A DNA stretch of 9,602 bases, from positions 1-9,602 of the forward strand of contig JAFYMJ010000212.1 in the NCBI GenBank assembly GCA_017556665.1, written 5' to 3'. A program made the translations under genes and the position numbers. Shown here piece by piece: positions 8,271 through 9,602 of this stretch (position 1 is the stretch's first letter; the number at the start of each line of letters is the position of its first letter). Under the pieces are notes generated by a model. It saw only the letters and a program-made list of their open reading frames with translations. It did not search any database and had not been told where the DNA came from. The stretch comes from Bacteroidales bacterium. GTDB lineage: Bacteria; Bacteroidota; Bacteroidia; Bacteroidales; UBA932.

Positions 8271-8306
8271 GTTATGTCTTAAAATTCTCATAATATTGGC
8301 AAAAAA

Positions 8307-9251
8307 ATGAAAGAGACTCTATTGATTATGCTCATGTTCTGGAATTTGGAGAATTATTTTGACCCTTTTCCACCAAATGAGATCAAATTCTGGAACTGGA
8401 AAAAATTTGAGAAGAAAAGGGATGATATTGCAAAAGTCATTATGCTTGCAAAAGAGGAGTACAGCTGTTTTCCGGCAATTATTGGAGTATGTGAAGTTGA
8501 AAATTACTTTGTCCTTAATCAGCTTACCCAAAACACCCCACTTGCCAGAATAGGCTATGGAATTATTCATAATGATTCTCCCGACAAAAGAGGGATAGAT
8601 GTTGCCTTGCTGTACAGAAAAGAGATATTCAGGCCAATAGAGACAAAATTTTTTCCTCTATTTTCTGATACCACTAAAAAAGAGACTCTAAAAACCAGAC
8701 TTATTCTCTACGCAAAAGGGTGCGTCAATAATCTGGATACCTTACATGTTCTTGTAAATCACTGGCCATCCAAAATGGGTGGAGACAAAGCCTCTCTGCC
8801 CAAAAGGATGATTGCATCAAATACACTCAGGAAGATTACAGACTCAATACTGCTGTATAATACAAATGCAAACATCATACTTATGGGAGATTTCAATGAT
8901 ACTCCAGACTCTGCACCAGTTTTAAACCTGAACAAGTTTATAAATCTTGCACATATCTATTCTAAAGAACATAAAAACACTGGTACACACAAGTATAAGG
9001 CACAATGGAGCATTATTGACCAGTTTATGGTAAACCACAAACTCTATTCAGATTCCACTGTTTGCAACTACTCCCAGTGGATATATTGCAATAAAGCAAG
9101 TATGAATATATTCTCGCCTCCCCATCTCCTTACTCAAGACAAAACATATCTTGGATATAAAATAAAAAGGACATCACAAGGCCCCAAATATTTAGGTGGG
9201 GTAAGTGATCACCTGCCAATTATCCTAAAGCTATACACCCAAACATATTAG
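8307..9251 (+). CDS. endonuclease/exonuclease/phosphatase family protein
   Basis: The 314-residue protein has the DNase I-like metal-dependent phosphoesterase fold. Active-site motifs in order are FWNLENYFD (11-19, metal-binding N13), GVCEVEN (60-66, magnesium-binding E63 or E65), RGIDVALLYR (95-104), NHWPSK (151-156, H152), GDFND (194-198, D195 and N197), IDQFMV (237-242) and SDHLPI (300-305, the catalytic D301-H302 pair). All core residues are intact. There is no clear signal peptide, so it is probably cytoplasmic, unlike some relatives. The PPHLL to GPKYLGG stretch (271-298) before SDH is typical of the Bacteroidales version. The substrate could be DNA, a phospholipid or an inositol phosphate and is unknown. 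The ATG at 8307 is preceded in frame by a stop at 8280; M8 or M10 are possible later starts. The gene is divergent from ychF. Confidence 0.88.
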   Translation: MKETLLIMLMFWNLENYFDPFPPNEIKFWNWKKFEKKRDDIAKVIMLAKEEYSCFPAIIGVCEVENYFVLNQLTQNTPLARIGYGIIHNDSPDKRGIDVALLYRKEIFRPIETKFFPLFSDTTKKETLKTRLILYAKGCVNNLDTLHVLVNHWPSKMGGDKASLPKRMIASNTLRKITDSILLYNTNANIILMGDFNDTPDSAPVLNLNKFINLAHIYSKEHKNTGTHKYKAQWSIIDQFMVNHKLYSDSTVCNYSQWIYCNKASMNIFSPPHLLTQDKTYLGYKIKRTSQGPKYLGGVSDHLPIILKLYTQTY

Positions 9252-9292
9252 ATTAATGATACAACATTTACAAGTACACAATCGTACAGGAG

Positions 9293-9476
9293 CAGACAAG
9301 GACTGAAAAATATCCTTCAGGGGCGTAAGTAATCATTTCAGATGGACCATAAATTTCCGTGTGTTTGAACAAATGCCTCTTAGTAGACAAACTGGGGCAT
9401 TTGTGAGTTAGGAAATTATGGTTCAGATGGAATAGATTACCAGCCATACCTAAGGTCATTTTTCAGTCCTTGTCTG
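9293..9476. repeat. 184-bp imperfect inverted repeat (MITE-like or long RNA hairpin)
   Basis: The outer 19 bases, CAGACAAGGACTGAAAAAT (9293-9311), are repeated exactly in inverse orientation at 9458-9476. Complementarity continues inward in blocks at matching distances: CCTT (9314-9317) with AAGG (9452-9455), GTAATC (9329-9334) with GATTAC (9435-9440), GACCATAAATTTCC (9345-9358) with GGAAATTATGGTTC (9411-9424, one indel in each arm), and ACAAATGCC (9369-9377) with GGCATTTGT (9396-9404). The apical loop is about 14-18 nt. The whole unit can fold as one long, bulged hairpin. It has no coding capacity that I trust. Perfect ends with a decayed interior favour a miniature inverted-repeat element mobilised in trans; a structured RNA is the alternative. 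I cannot see a clear target-site duplication. Confidence 0.75.
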
Positions 9477-9495
9477 TGGATGAGAGGGAGGGTAT

Positions 9496-9538
9496 ATGAA
9501 AGCAAAAGAGAGTGACCTTTTTGTTGGGTCACCCTCTT
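9496..9538 (-). terminator. hairpin terminator for a minus-strand gene entering from the right
   Basis: On the minus strand AAGAGGGTGACC (9538-9527) pairs with GGTCACTCTCTT (9517-9506) over 12 bp with one G-U, around a 9-nt loop. A T-rich run TTGCTTTC follows. On the plus strand the G-U becomes an A-C mismatch and the downstream tract is less T-rich, so minus-strand use is favoured, although it could also weakly stop the plus-strand gene ending at 9251. Confidence 0.7.
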
Positions 9539-9573
9539 CTTGTCTGTATTGTCATTGGCCTAAGCCGTCAATT

Positions 9574-9602
9574 CTAATAGAATTTATATCTTTGGTCAAC
9601 TA
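9574..9602 (-). CDS. possible 3' end of a minus-strand gene, perhaps an outer-membrane protein
   Basis: Only eight codons are visible. On the minus strand 9600-9577 read VDQRYKFY, followed by TAG at 9576-9574; the other two minus frames have a stop at once at the window edge. The terminator hairpin starts 35 bp downstream, which fits a gene ending here. A C-terminus with alternating aromatic residues ending in Y is the pattern of the last strand of outer-membrane beta-barrels, but eight residues cannot prove this. Confidence 0.35.

Larger units (their letters stand above)
9252..9573. other. 322-bp intergenic region, no supported complete gene
   Basis: Bases 9252-9292 show nothing I can name. 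Bases 9293-9476 are the long imperfect inverted repeat, and 9496-9538 a minus-strand terminator hairpin. The frames here are short and do not resemble any family. CTTGTCTGT at 9539-9547 repeats the right end of the inverted repeat (9469-9477). Confidence 0.7.

Noticed and set aside
9337..9431. Direct repeat TTCAGATGGA at 9337-9346 and 9422-9431
   Set aside because: It is real, but it falls within the two arms of the inverted repeat and contains a near-palindromic core (CAGATG/CATCTG), so it is probably a by-product of that structure.
9268..9459. 63-codon minus-strand frame over the inverted repeat
   Set aside because: It lies over the hairpin arms, has no family resemblance, and its composition follows from the repeat, so I do not treat it as a gene.
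9293..9476. Retron msr-msd RNA
   Set aside because: The paired outer ends resemble retron a1/a2 repeats, but the arms pair continuously as a single hairpin and no reverse transcriptase is in the window. It cannot be excluded beyond the right edge but is unsupported.
9288..9481. Target-site duplication around the inverted repeat
   Set aside because: The flanks AGGAG (left) and TGGAT (right) share only GGA in the middle, so no convincing duplication can be claimed.

Overview
The window looks like a chromosomal segment of a Bacteroidota bacterium, most likely of the order Bacteroidales. The evidence is AT-rich DNA, a Bacteroidales-type YfhO membrane protein next to a glycosyltransferase, and a Bacteroidota-style promoter (TTTG, 20-nt spacer, TATTTTTG) upstream of ychF. 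Most proteins are recognisable conserved families. I see no CRISPR array, tRNA, rRNA, phage gene or intact transposase.

Layout: (1) 1-2930, plus strand: the C-terminal end of a glycosyltransferase, then 21 bp later a complete large polytopic YfhO-family protein. This is probably part of an envelope glycoconjugate operon. (2) 2927-6970, minus strand: a compact four-gene run transcribed thyA, folA, NSS transporter A, NSS transporter B, with gaps of 10, 24 and 17 bp. It ends in a hairpin terminator lying over its own last codons and over the end of the convergent YfhO gene; the two stop codons share bases. (3) 6971-7107: a good ychF terminator followed by a candidate thyA promoter. (4) 7108-8211, minus strand: ychF, encoding the OLA1/YchF-type ATPase/GTPase, divergent from (5) 8307-9251, plus strand: an endonuclease/exonuclease/phosphatase-fold protein. 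(6) 9252-9602: no complete gene, but a 184-bp imperfect inverted repeat with 19-bp perfect ends, a strong minus-strand terminator hairpin, and at the edge what may be the last eight codons of a minus-strand gene.

How the genes work together: ThyA makes dTMP and releases dihydrofolate, and DHFR regenerates tetrahydrofolate, so thyA-folA is a functional pair. The two NSS (SNF-family) sodium symporters are tandem paralogs, probably amino-acid importers, and appear to ride in the same transcription unit. They differ at substrate-pocket positions. The YfhO/glycosyltransferase pair is a separate envelope module. The least explained element is the long inverted repeat near the right end, which could be a MITE-like mobile element or a structured RNA.
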